Of a stretch of DNA of 64,000 bases, positions 51,355 to 59,711 are shown piece by piece. Both the position numbers and the translations under genes were made by a program. The notes under the pieces were generated by a model. That model was not told where the DNA came from, did not search any database, and was given only the letters and a program-made list of their open reading frames with translations. This stretch comes from Streptomyces sp. CoH27 (lineage in GTDB: Bacteria; Actinomycetota; Actinomycetes; Streptomycetales; Streptomycetaceae): assembly GCF_020181035.1 (NCBI RefSeq), contig NZ_JAIQYY010000006.1:100905-164904 (forward strand). The letters are read 5' to 3'. Position 1 is the first letter of the stretch. Each line of letters opens with the position of its first letter.

Positions 51355-52191
51355 GTGGACTCCTCTTCGGAGGCCACGCGGCGTGACGCCGGAGTCGCGG
51401 AGAGCGCGCGGGCCAACCGGGGCTGGTGGGACCGCAACGCGGACGAGTACCAGGTCGAGCACGGCACCTTCCTCGGAGACGACCGCTTCGTGTGGGGCCC
51501 GGAGGGCCTGGACGAGGTGGAGGCGGAGCTGCTCGGCCCGCCGGAGGAGCTGAAGGGCAAGGAGGTCCTGGAGATCGGCGCGGGCGCGGCGCAGTGCGCG
51601 CGCTGGCTGGCCGCCCAGGGCGCCCGTCCGGTGGCACTGGACCTCTCGCACCGCCAGCTCCAGCACGCCCTGCGGATCGGCGGATCGTTTCCCCTGGTCT
51701 GTGCGGACGCCGGCGCGCTGCCCTTCGCGGACGGCTCCTTCGACCTGGCGTGCTCGGCGTACGGGGCGCTGCCGTTCGTCGCCGACCCGCGGCTGGTGCT
51801 GCGCGAGGTGCGCCGGGTGCTGCGGCCGGGCGGCCGGTTCGTCTTCTCGGTGACGCATCCGATCCGCTGGGCGTTCCCGGACGAGCCCGGCCCCGAGGGC
51901 CTGTCGGTGTCCGGTTCCTACTTCGACCGCACGCCCTACGTCGAGCAGGACGAGCAGGGCCGCGCGGTGTACGTCGAGCACCACCGGACCATCGGCGACC
52001 GCGTCCGGGACATCGTCGCCTCGGGCTTCCGGCTGGTGGACCTGGTGGAGCCGGAGTGGCCGGTCTGGAACACCTCCGAGTGGGGCGGCTGGTCCCCGTT
52101 GCGCGGCGGTCTGATCCCGGGCACCGCGATCTTCGTGTGCGAGCGAAGCGAGACGGGGGTCCCCCCGGCCGAAGGCTGGGGGAGGGACTGA
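51355..52191 (+). CDS. Class I SAM-dependent methyltransferase
   Basis: A methyltransferase with RGWW-like NRGWWDRNADEYQVEHG, motif I VLEIGAGAAQCARWL, DLSHRQLQHAL and LREVRRVLRPGGRFVFSV. From GTG 51355 it has 278 residues, but that GTG lacks a ribosome site. The frame continues upstream as QEPEAYDPDNA, which matches the N-terminus I expect from relatives, to two ATC codons (51316, 51319) just after GAGGGAG; no ATG, GTG, TTG or CTG is available. The real start may be a rare ATC or a mutated start codon. The last ~14 residues are encoded by a REP-like element (52141-52184), so they are probably not conserved. Confidence 0.85.
   Translation: MDSSSEATRRDAGVAESARANRGWWDRNADEYQVEHGTFLGDDRFVWGPEGLDEVEAELLGPPEELKGKEVLEIGAGAAQCARWLAAQGARPVALDLSHRQLQHALRIGGSFPLVCADAGALPFADGSFDLACSAYGALPFVADPRLVLREVRRVLRPGGRFVFSVTHPIRWAFPDEPGPEGLSVSGSYFDRTPYVEQDEQGRAVYVEHHRTIGDRVRDIVASGFRLVDLVEPEWPVWNTSEWGGWSPLRGGLIPGTAIFVCERSETGVPPAEGWGRD
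52141..52184. repeat. REP-like Streptomyces element with hairpin
   Basis: The stretch contains gagcgaagcgagac, then CCCCCCGGCC, gaa, GGCtGGGGG (52161-52182), a G/C hairpin of a type I recall as dispersed in Streptomyces genomes between genes. Here it also provides the last codons of the methyltransferase and may work as its terminator. Confidence 0.65.
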
Positions 52192-52257
52192 CCCCCTGAC
52201 GTCTCCCTTCGCGTACGCGCGCGTGGGGTGCGTTTCGCGTCGTACGACACTGGGGGC

Positions 52258-54864
52258 GTGATCCGTTACGACGCCCTGGACGCGCTGCCCGTGCGTTCCG
52301 CCCTGCCCGCCCTGACCGACGCCCTGGAGAGTGACGGTACGGCCGTCCTGGTGGCGCCGCCCGGAACCGGCAAGACGACGTTGGTGCCGCTGGTGCTGGC
52401 GGGGCTGGTGGGCGGCGGTCCGGCGCGGCGGGTCGTGGTGGCGGAGCCGCGGCGGATCGCGGCGCGGGCCGCGGCCCGGCGCATGGCGTGGCTGCTGGGC
52501 GAGAAGCCCGGCGAGAGCGTGGGCTTCACGGTGCGCGGCGAGCGGGCCGTGGGGCGGCACACGCGCGTGGAGGTCGTGACGACCGGTGTGCTGCTGCAGC
52601 GGCTGCAGCGCGACCAGGAGCTGCCGGGCGTCGACGCCGTCGTGCTCGACGAGTGCCATGAGCGGCATCTGGACGCGGACACGGCGGCCGCCTTCCTGTG
52701 GGACGTACGGCAGACGCTGCGGCCGGAGCTGCGGCTCGTGGCGGCATCCGCGACCACGGACGCGGAGGGCTGGGCCCGGCTGCTCGGCGGGGCACCGGTG
52801 GTGGAGGCGGCGGGTGTGTCCCATCCGGTGGAGGTGGTGTGGGCTCCCCCGGCGCGTCCGCTACGGCCGCCGCACGGGATGCGGGTCGATCCGGCGCTGC
52901 CGGCGCACGTGGCGTCGGTGGTGCGGCGGGCACTGGCCGAGCGGGCGGGCGACGTGCTGTGCTTCCTGCCCGGCGTCGGCGAGATCGCGCGCGTGGCCGG
53001 GCAGCTCGGGGAGCTCGGGGACGTCGAGGTGCTCCAGGTGCACGGGCGGGCGCCGGCCGCCGTGCAGGACGCGGTGCTGGCGGGCGGACGGCGGCGCCGG
53101 GTGGTGCTGGCCACGTCCGTCGCCGAGTCGTCGCTGACCGTGCCCGGGGTGCGGGTGGTCGTCGACTCGGGGCTGGCGCGCGAACCCCGGGTGGACCACG
53201 CGCGCGGGTTGAGCGGGCTGACGACGGTACGGGCGTCGCGGGCGGCCGGGCGGCAGCGGGCGGGCCGTGCGGGGCGTGAGGCGCCGGGTGCGGTGTACCG
53301 GTGCTGGACGGAGGCCGAGGACGGGCGTCTGCCGGCCTTTCCGGCGCCTGAGATCAAGCTGGCCGATCTGACCGCGTTCGCCCTTCAGGCGGCCTGCTGG
53401 GGCGATCCCGACGCCTCCGGGCTGGCGTTGCTGGATCCGCCGCCGGGCGGGGCGATGGCGGCGGCGCGCTCCGCGCTGGCGGCGGTGGGAGCGGTCGACT
53501 CCGTCGGGCGGGCCACGGAGGTCGGTGTGCGGCTGGCTCGGCTGGGTGTGCACCCCCGGCTGGGGCGGGCGTTGCTGGACACGGCCGGAGAGGGGGCGGA
53601 GGTGGTCGCCCTGCTCTCTGAGGAGGTGCCGCGGGAGTACGGGGATGACCTCGGCGGAGCCTTGCGGCGGGTTCGGCGTGGGGGTGACGCCTACGCGGGG
53701 CGGTGGGCCGCGGAGGTACGGCGCCTGCGGGCCGTCTCCACGGAGTTTTCCCACCCGCCCGCCCAGGTGAACGCAGAACCCCCTTCGGCCCGGCGCGCTG
53801 ACGGCACAGCCGCTTCCACCCCGGGTTCGACCGACGCCGCTTCCTCCTCGGCCGCGACTCCCGGCAGGGCGGGTGGATGGGCCGGTGCCGGGGAGGACGG
53901 GGTGGTCGGGCTCGTCGCCGCGCTCGCCTTTCCCGAGCGGGTCGCCAAGTTCGACGGTGGGTCGTACCTCATGGCCTCCGGGACCCGGGCCGAGTTGGCG
54001 GGCGGGTCCGCGCTGCGGGGCGCTGCGTGGATCGTCGTCGCCGTTGCCGATCGGCCCGCCGGGAACGGGCACGCGCGCGTGCGGCTCGGGGCGGCCGTGG
54101 CGGAGGACGTGGCCCGTGCCGCCGCCCGGTCCCTGCTGAGTGAGCGGGACGAGGTGCGCTGGGCCGACGGGGACGTCGTAGCCCGGCGGGTCGAACGGCT
54201 GGGGGCCGTCGAGCTGGCCGTACAGCCGCTGCGGGACGCCGACCCCGCTCTCGTACGCGGTGCCCTGCTTCAAGGGCTCCGGCAGGAGGGGCTGGAGCTG
54301 TTGCGGTGGTCACCGGAGGCGCGGGTGCTGCGGCAGCGGCTGGCCTTTCTGCGGGCGCGGCTCGGGGAGCCGTGGCCGGACGTGTCCGACGACGCGCTCC
54401 ACGCGCGCGGGGACGAGTGGCTGGAGCCGGAGCTGGGCAGGGCCCGGCGGCGGGCGGATCTCGCGCGGATCGACGCCGGGCAGGCGCTCGCACGGCTGCT
54501 GCCCTGGGCGAGCGGGGAGGCCGGGCGGCTCGACGAGCTGGCGCCGGAGCGGATCGCCGTACCCAGCGGGTCCAGGATCCGGATCGACTACGAGGACCCC
54601 GAGCAGCCGGTGCTCGCCGTCAAGCTCCAGGAGATGTTCGGGCTGGACACGACGCCGGCCGTGGCCGGGGTGCCGCTGCTGGTGCACCTGCTCTCCCCCG
54701 CCGGCCGGCCCGCCGCCGTCACGGCCGACCTCGCCTCCTTCTGGAAGGACGGCTACAAGGGCGTACGGGCGGAGCTGCGCGGGCGGTATCCGAAGCACCC
54801 GTGGCCCGAGGACCCGGCCGCCGCCGAGCCCACCCGGCACACCAACGCGCGGCTCAGGCGCTGA
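52258..54864 (+). CDS. hrpB: ATP-dependent RNA helicase HrpB
   Basis: An 868-residue DEAH/RHA-type helicase. GTG 52258 (VIRYDALDALPV) is chosen over GTG 52228 because the first matches the family N-terminus. Motifs: Walker A APPGTGKTTLV, box II DECHERHLD, AASATTDAE, and motif VI QRAGRAGREAPG; then the HA2 and HrpB-specific C-terminal regions (WADGDVVARRVERLGAVEL, VPLLVHLLSPAGRP and SFWKDGYKGVRAELRGRYP). A disordered, Ala/Ser/Pro-rich insert lies at about residues 500-540. Its biological role is unclear in bacteria. Its end overlaps the convergent DUF3068 gene by 11 bp. Confidence 0.95.
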   Translation: MIRYDALDALPVRSALPALTDALESDGTAVLVAPPGTGKTTLVPLVLAGLVGGGPARRVVVAEPRRIAARAAARRMAWLLGEKPGESVGFTVRGERAVGRHTRVEVVTTGVLLQRLQRDQELPGVDAVVLDECHERHLDADTAAAFLWDVRQTLRPELRLVAASATTDAEGWARLLGGAPVVEAAGVSHPVEVVWAPPARPLRPPHGMRVDPALPAHVASVVRRALAERAGDVLCFLPGVGEIARVAGQLGELGDVEVLQVHGRAPAAVQDAVLAGGRRRRVVLATSVAESSLTVPGVRVVVDSGLAREPRVDHARGLSGLTTVRASRAAGRQRAGRAGREAPGAVYRCWTEAEDGRLPAFPAPEIKLADLTAFALQAACWGDPDASGLALLDPPPGGAMAAARSALAAVGAVDSVGRATEVGVRLARLGVHPRLGRALLDTAGEGAEVVALLSEEVPREYGDDLGGALRRVRRGGDAYAGRWAAEVRRLRAVSTEFSHPPAQVNAEPPSARRADGTAASTPGSTDAASSSAATPGRAGGWAGAGEDGVVGLVAALAFPERVAKFDGGSYLMASGTRAELAGGSALRGAAWIVVAVADRPAGNGHARVRLGAAVAEDVARAAARSLLSERDEVRWADGDVVARRVERLGAVELAVQPLRDADPALVRGALLQGLRQEGLELLRWSPEARVLRQRLAFLRARLGEPWPDVSDDALHARGDEWLEPELGRARRRADLARIDAGQALARLLPWASGEAGRLDELAPERIAVPSGSRIRIDYEDPEQPVLAVKLQEMFGLDTTPAVAGVPLLVHLLSPAGRPAAVTADLASFWKDGYKGVRAELRGRYPKHPWPEDPAAAEPTRHTNARLRR

Positions 54865-55846
54865 CCGGTTCGGGTTCCGTCGCCTCCGCGGGGGCCGGGT
54901 CCTCCGGGCGGCGGGAGCGGGCCTCCAGGTAGAAGGAGAGAGCCAGGAGGAGCAGACCCAGGATCAGCGAGCCCCAGGGGATGTACGAGGTGAGCAGCAG
55001 GACCAGGGTGCGGTTGTGTTCGACGAGGGCGACGGTGTGTTCGATGTAGTCCTCGCGCATCTTCACGTCCCCGGCGAACGCCGTGACCCTGTCCCGGCCG
55101 CCGAGGAGGGTGCCCCCGCGCAGTTCCTCCTTGTGGTCCTCCTCGCCGTAGACGGGCGCGCCGGTGACGGGCTCGACCCAGAACGTGCGGACCGTGCTGT
55201 ACCAGCGGGTGGTGCCGGTCTTGGCGACCGTCTCCGGTGTGATGCCCTGGACCGGCATGGTCTTCGGCATGGGGACCTTGGTCCAGGGGACGGTCTGCTC
55301 GAAGCGGTAGACCGTCAGGCCGCGGAAGGTCCGGGTGCCCTTGTAGTGGATGGGGCTGGTGGTGCGGGTCTGCGCGTCGAAGTACTCGTAGTCGCGCTTC
55401 TGCGTCAGGAAGGGCCACTTGAACTCGATGCCCTGGCGGGTGACCGGGTCGCCGTCGACCGTCTCGCCGGTGGCGTGCACGGGGTCCTGGGTGTGGGCGT
55501 CGAAGATGTAGCGCTCGGGGACCTTGGAGACCATCTTGCCGTCGGGGCCCTGGACGTAGGACAGGCTGTCCCAGACGACGACGGGCCGCCCCGCGGTCTT
55601 CTCGATCTTCTTCGCGGCCTCCACGTTCCCCTTGAGGGTCTGCACGATGGTGACCTCGGGGACCTTCTTCGCCCGCATGGTGCCGTAGTCGAGGAGAGTG
55701 GCGTCCTTGGCCTCCAGGACCATGTCCTGGTACTGGTTCGCGGGGATCCTGGCCAGGCGCGGGAAGGCGTACCAGCGCATGAGCGGGGACAGCGCCGCGC
55801 AGAAGACGGCACAGGCGAGCAGGACCAGGCTTGCCTTGCGGCGCAT
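54854..55846 (-). CDS. DUF3068 membrane-anchored protein
   Basis: A 330-residue protein with an N-terminal signal-anchor (KASLVLLACAVFCAALSPL), a large beta-rich extracellular region (YFDAQTRTTSPIHYKGTRTF, then WYSTVRTFWVEPVTGAPVYG) and one C-terminal membrane helix (LLLTSYIPWGSLILGLLLLAL) before a Glu/Pro-rich tail. This is the layout of the DUF3068 (porin PorA-like) family found in actinobacteria. Function unproven here. A tiny SPW_0924-type gene lies upstream on the same strand. Confidence 0.9.
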   Translation of the reverse strand: MRRKASLVLLACAVFCAALSPLMRWYAFPRLARIPANQYQDMVLEAKDATLLDYGTMRAKKVPEVTIVQTLKGNVEAAKKIEKTAGRPVVVWDSLSYVQGPDGKMVSKVPERYIFDAHTQDPVHATGETVDGDPVTRQGIEFKWPFLTQKRDYEYFDAQTRTTSPIHYKGTRTFRGLTVYRFEQTVPWTKVPMPKTMPVQGITPETVAKTGTTRWYSTVRTFWVEPVTGAPVYGEEDHKEELRGGTLLGGRDRVTAFAGDVKMREDYIEHTVALVEHNRTLVLLLTSYIPWGSLILGLLLLALSFYLEARSRRPEDPAPAEATEPEPVSA

Positions 55847-55874
55847 GGAAGGCCTCCCTCCCGGTCGGGCGTGG

Positions 55875-56009
55875 CTACGGGTGCGCGGGCACCGTCGTCA
55901 ACAGCGGCTTGGGGGACGTCCCGCCCGTCGGCGTGCCCATGGCGGTCATCGCCAGGACCAGGGCGAGGGCGAGGGCGAGACCGGTCGCGGCGGCGATCAG
56001 GGCGCGCAT
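55875..56009 (-). CDS. SPW_0924 family small protein, 44 aa
   Basis: ATG 56009 behind GGGAGGT encodes a short protein: Ala/Leu hydrophobic helix (residues 3-24) with small-residue end, then a Pro/Thr/Gly tail that ends KPLLTTVPAHP. It matches the SPW_0924 family as I recall it: a single-pass or secreted peptide of unknown function. The gene sits 28 bp upstream of the DUF3068 start. Confidence 0.75.
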   Translation of the reverse strand: MRALIAAATGLALALALVLAMTAMGTPTGGTSPKPLLTTVPAHP

Positions 56010-56133
56010 ACGGACCTCCCGGCGGACGGACGGTTCCTGGCGGTCGTTGCCGTAAGAGAGTTCTGATGGAGCGTCAGGTTCGGCACCGTAGCAACGGGAC
56101 GGTGAGATGAGAACAGCGGTGCACGCACGAACG

Positions 56134-56169
56134 AGGGCGCCCTCCCCGCCGGTGCGGGAAGGGCGCCCT
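56134..56169 (-). terminator. Terminator hairpin of the transglycosylase gene
   Basis: Arms AGGGCGCCCT plus CCCGC (56134-56149) and GCGGG plus AGGGCGCCCT (56154-56169) with a 4-base loop and one mismatch, 16 bp past the stop at 56186. A strong GC hairpin with no U-run. Confidence 0.85.
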
Positions 56170-56185
56170 GCTGGTCCGCGTGCGG

Positions 56186-57922
56186 TCAGGACGAGGGGGA
56201 CGGGCTCGGGGACGGGCTCGGCGAGGTGTCGGCGGCGGCGACCTTCAGCTCGACGGTGAGCGTCGCGCCGCCGGTGGTGGTGATCCGGAGCAGGAAGGTG
56301 CCGGTGGTGTCGTCGGCGTACAGCTTCGGCAGCGTGAGCAGGCCCTTGTCGTCGGTGGTGAGGCCGGTGAGGGTGCGTACGGGCTTGCCGTCGGCGTCCT
56401 TGAAGTAGGGGCCCTTGTCGTTCTCCGTGGCGTCGGTGTCGGACTTGATCAGGGTGGCGGTGGCGGCGACCTTGTCCGCGACGGCGCCCTTGTACGTCGC
56501 CTTCACCTGGACCTGGTCGGCGAACTCGCCGCCGGAGGTGCAGGTCAGCGGGGTGTCGCTGGTGCGGGCCAGAGTGTCGGCGGCGCGTGCGGTGACGGTG
56601 GCCGGGTAGTCGACGCCCTTGACCAGGCGGCCCACGACGGCCGCGGTGACCTTAAAGGCGCCGGTCTTCTCGCCCGCCTGGAGCGCGGGGGCGAGGGCGA
56701 CGCCCCGGGCGTCGGTGACGACCGTGGCCACGGTCTCGCCGCCGGTGAACGTGGCGTCGGTGTCGCCGCTGATCATGAACCGGATCCGCACCTTGGCCAC
56801 GGACTTGCCGGCCTTGGTCTCGGCGCGGGTGGAGATCCGCTCGGTGAAGGCGTGGCCGGCCATCGTGGTGAGCTGGGCCGTGCCCGCGTCCTGCAGGTGG
56901 TCCACGGTGTCGGTGGGCGTCGGCGAGGGCGTCGGGGCGGGCGGCTTCGGCGGGGTCGGGGTGGGGCTCCCGCTCCCGCCGCCGGGCTTGCCGGGCTTCG
57001 GGTCCGGCTTCGGAGCGGGCGTGTTCTTCGGCGGGTCCGAAGGCGTCGGCGCCTGGGTGTGCTTGGTGCCGTCGTCGCTGCGGTGGCTGGGCACGCTGCC
57101 GGAGCCGTCGGGCACGGAGTGGGTGCCCTTGCGGTAGTACTCCAGCCAGCTCAGGACCGTGTTCAGGTAGTCCTGCGAGTTGTTGTAGCTGAGGATCGCG
57201 CTGTGCAGGTCGTCCTCGTGCGAGAGGTCCCAGCCGTTGCGGCACAGGTAGTGACCGGCGGCGAGGGCGGCGTCGTAGACGTTGTTGGGGTCCTTCTTGC
57301 CGTCACCGTTGCCGTCGCGGCCGGCCCAGGCCCAGGTCGACGGGATGAACTGCATCGGGCCGACGGCCCGGTCGTACTCGGCGCTGCCGTCGTACTCCCC
57401 GTGGTCGGTGTCCTTGATGAGGGCGAAGCCGTTGCCGTCGAGGACGGGGCCCAGGATGGGGGTCAGCGTGGTGCCGTCGGCGGTGACCCGGCCGCCGTCG
57501 GCCTGGCCGGACTCGACCTTGCCGATGGCCGCGAGCAGTTGCCAGGGCAGGTTGCAGCCGGGCTTGGAGGAGCGCAGTTCGGCCTCGGCCTTCTTGTAGG
57601 CGTCGAGGACCGTCGCCGGGATGCCGGCCTCGGTGTCGCCCTGGGCGGCCGGGGCACCGGCGGTCGGCGAGGAGCTGGGGCTCGGGCTGGGGTTGGGGCT
57701 GTTCAGCGGCGGCAGGTCCGTGTAGTACGGCGAGTTGCCGGTGGCGTTGCCGTCGGAGGCCGTGCCCGGTACGGGGGTGGAGGCGCCGGCCGTCGTCTGT
57801 CTGCCGTGGTCCTGGCCGGCCGCTCCCGGAGCCTGGGACGCGGACAGAGCCGCGACCGCTGCCGCGGCCACGGCGGTGGTCGCCGCCCCCTTGCGCAGCC
57901 GCTTGCCGAAATGCGCCGCCAT
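56186..57922 (-). CDS. Secreted lytic transglycosylase-like protein with Pro-rich linker
   Basis: A 578-residue secreted protein. Residues 1-36 are a signal peptide (RLRKGAATTAVAAAAVAALS). A Ser/Pro linker follows. A lysozyme-like SLT domain (about 100-275) shows LLAAIGKVESGQADGG with the catalytic Glu, and GPMQFIPSTWAWAGRDGNG. After a Pro/Lys/Thr-rich linker (about 300-350) come beta-rich Ig-like segments to a final Ser/Pro tail. It should cleave peptidoglycan glycan strands. ATG 57922 has AGGAGG 12 bases upstream. Its long leader region was examined for a c-di-AMP riboswitch and none was clear. Confidence 0.9.
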   Translation of the reverse strand: MAAHFGKRLRKGAATTAVAAAAVAALSASQAPGAAGQDHGRQTTAGASTPVPGTASDGNATGNSPYYTDLPPLNSPNPSPSPSSSPTAGAPAAQGDTEAGIPATVLDAYKKAEAELRSSKPGCNLPWQLLAAIGKVESGQADGGRVTADGTTLTPILGPVLDGNGFALIKDTDHGEYDGSAEYDRAVGPMQFIPSTWAWAGRDGNGDGKKDPNNVYDAALAAGHYLCRNGWDLSHEDDLHSAILSYNNSQDYLNTVLSWLEYYRKGTHSVPDGSGSVPSHRSDDGTKHTQAPTPSDPPKNTPAPKPDPKPGKPGGGSGSPTPTPPKPPAPTPSPTPTDTVDHLQDAGTAQLTTMAGHAFTERISTRAETKAGKSVAKVRIRFMISGDTDATFTGGETVATVVTDARGVALAPALQAGEKTGAFKVTAAVVGRLVKGVDYPATVTARAADTLARTSDTPLTCTSGGEFADQVQVKATYKGAVADKVAATATLIKSDTDATENDKGPYFKDADGKPVRTLTGLTTDDKGLLTLPKLYADDTTGTFLLRITTTGGATLTVELKVAAADTSPSPSPSPSPSS

Positions 57923-58238
57923 AGAGTGAACCCCTCCTGTGGACGCCCCTGCGTCCGTGTCCGTCCGGCTGTCTCGCTCTGGTCTGACGGTTGACCCGGT
58001 GTTCCGGTTGCCCTCTGGTGCGCCGTTCCCTCTGTGCGAAGTGTGTTCGGCCGGGCACCGGCCGGCGCCGCAGGTGACCCTACGGCAACTCGCCTGACAC
58101 AGGCACCCGTTCACGTCCGATTTTTACCAGTTGGCCAACTCTCGTTGTCGCCCGGGGGCCCTGGTGGGGTCCCGCATGCTGAACGGGCCTGTCCGCCGGG
58201 CCCCGTGGCCCGGCCGACGACCCTTCGAGGGAGCCCTG
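57923..58238. other. Divergent intergenic region, no gene seen
   Basis: This 316-bp gap between the transglycosylase and DUF4184 genes includes a perfect palindrome AGTTGGCCAACT at 58129-58140 and, on the minus strand, the leader of the transglycosylase. I see no convincing -35/-10 pair, ydaO-type core or small gene. Confidence 0.5.
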
Positions 58239-59117
58239 TTGCCGTTCACACTCAGCCATGCGGCGGCCGTCCTGCCCGCGGTCCGCCGGGACGGGACCGG
58301 CCGCGGCCCGCTGCTGCCGGCGGTGCTCGTCGCAGGCTCCTTCGCGCCCGACATGCCCTTCTATGCGGCGAGTGTCCTGCCCGGTGGGATGGAATTCGGC
58401 GCGGTCACGCACGCGTTCGCCGGAGTCGTCACGGTCGACGTGCTCATCGCCTGGATGCTGGTGGGGCTGTGGCTGCTGGTCCGGGAACCGCTGCTCGCAC
58501 TGCTGCCCCGGCCCTGGCAGGGGCGGCCGGCGGAGTTGCTGCGCTGCGGTGCGGCACGCGCGCGCGTGCGGGCCGCCGCGGTGGGGTGGTGGTACGTCTG
58601 CGCGGTGCTGGGCGGGCTGACCCATGTGGTGTGGGACGCGTTCACGCACGACGGGCGGTGGGGGACGCGGCTGATTCCGGCCATCGAGCGGGACCGGCTG
58701 CTGGGCGTGCCGCTGTTCACGTGGCTGCAGTACGGCTCGTCCGTGGCGGGCGCGGCCGTGGTCGCGGTGTTCGTCGTGCGGGCGCTACGGCGGCTGCCGG
58801 GCGGGGAGCCGGTGGGGGTGCCGGTGCTGTCCGTGCGGGACCGGTGGTGGGCCGGTGCGGTCATCGGCGGTTGTGCGGTGGCCGGGGCGGTGCAGCGGGT
58901 GGCCGCGGAGGGGGCGGGCGGGGGCGGTCCGGTCCGGCTGTGGGAACTGGTGCCGGCCCTGTGCTTCGGGGCGGGCGCGGGGCTGGTCCCGGGGCTGCTG
59001 CTGTATGCCGCCGGGGTCAGGGTGTGGCGTCGGAGCCCGGTTCCGCCGGCTGGTCGTGGAGGTCCCGGTGAGTCGGTCGCCGCAGATGAGGGGCGGTCGG
59101 CCGCTCGCGCTCGCTGA
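58239..59117 (+). CDS. DUF4184 membrane protein
   Basis: A 292-residue polytopic protein of the DUF4184 family. TTG 58239 behind CGAGGGAGC starts with PFTLSHAAAVLP, the family N-terminus, followed by SFAPDMPFYAA and later GGLTHVVWDAFTHDGRWG with His and Asp residues shared with membrane phospholipase/hydrolase relatives. About five hydrophobic helices are visible. The family function is unknown. Its 3' end overlaps the minus-strand gene at 59017 by 101 bp. Confidence 0.87.
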   Translation: MPFTLSHAAAVLPAVRRDGTGRGPLLPAVLVAGSFAPDMPFYAASVLPGGMEFGAVTHAFAGVVTVDVLIAWMLVGLWLLVREPLLALLPRPWQGRPAELLRCGAARARVRAAAVGWWYVCAVLGGLTHVVWDAFTHDGRWGTRLIPAIERDRLLGVPLFTWLQYGSSVAGAAVVAVFVVRALRRLPGGEPVGVPVLSVRDRWWAGAVIGGCAVAGAVQRVAAEGAGGGGPVRLWELVPALCFGAGAGLVPGLLLYAAGVRVWRRSPVPPAGRGGPGESVAADEGRSAARAR

Positions 59118-59448
59118 GGGAGGCGACGAAGACCGTGAGGGTCTGGCGTGGGCCGGATCTCGGGATCAGGCTGAGCGCGAGGGCGAGGTAGCCGCGGGCG
59201 AGGTCGGCCCACTGGCGCCAGTCCGGGGCGTGCTCGGACCGGGCGGTCAGGCCCGCGAGGCCGCGGCGCAGGCCCGTGGCGGCCGTGCGGACGGTCTCGG
59301 CCAGGTCGGCGGGGATGCGGGCGGTGCTGGCGCGGGCCGCGAGGGCCGGAACCGGCGAGGCGGGCATGGTGGCCCGCGCCGAGGTGGTGTCCGCCCAGGC
59401 CCGGGTGTCTGCGTCGGGCGTCCGGCGGTGAAGCATGCGTATACCCAT
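59017..59448 (-). CDS. Hypothetical protein, 143 aa
   Basis: ATG 59448 starts MGIRMLHRRTPDADTRAWADT; the middle (VRTAATGLRRGLAGLTARS and WADLARGYLALALSLIP) is helical, and a short TLTVFVASL strand precedes a Pro/Arg tail. No catalytic motif is seen. The last ~34 codons overlap the DUF4184 gene on the other strand, which weakens confidence in the C-terminus. The ribosome site is weak. I vaguely recall similar proteins next to polA in Streptomyces, but I cannot confirm this. Confidence 0.55.
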   Translation of the reverse strand: MGIRMLHRRTPDADTRAWADTTSARATMPASPVPALAARASTARIPADLAETVRTAATGLRRGLAGLTARSEHAPDWRQWADLARGYLALALSLIPRSGPRQTLTVFVASLSERERPTAPHLRRPTHRDLHDQPAEPGSDATP

Positions 59449-59669
59449 GCCCGCAGTGTTGCGGCTGCGGGGGGTGGGGGGCGTTTTGGCGGGGGCCACG
59501 TGAGTGACGGGCCCTGCGGGGTTCGGCCGGCTGCGTCGTGCTGGAGCCGGTGGGTCGTGCGGGTGGGGTGAGGGGACGTGGGGGGTGGGTCCGGCGCCGC
59601 CGGGATGCGCCGTTTCGGCTGAGCACCGTAGCGGCGGAACACCTTGTGCGTGCGTGGGTGAAACTGTGC

Positions 59670-59701
59670 GGGGGTGGAGGAGGCGACACCCCTCCGCCCC
59701 C
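59670..59701 (-). terminator. polA terminator hairpin
   Basis: Arms GGGGGTGGAGG (59670-59680) and CCTCCGCCCCC (59691-59701), with one G-T wobble pair and a 10-base loop, end 11 bp past the polA stop at 59712. The remaining gap up to the hypothetical gene holds no supported gene. Confidence 0.7.
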
Positions 59702-59711
59702 GCGCCGCGGG

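Noticed and set aside
50950-52824. Upstream extension of the rpsA frame
   Set aside because: The open frame passes through a promoter and antisense to a methyltransferase and hrpB; S1 proteins start at the ATG at 50949.
57923-58140. c-di-AMP (ydaO-type) riboswitch in the transglycosylase leader
   Set aside because: Such riboswitches precede some Streptomyces cell-wall hydrolases, but the conserved GGGGUGAAUC-like and CGACAGCUAACC-like blocks are not present here.
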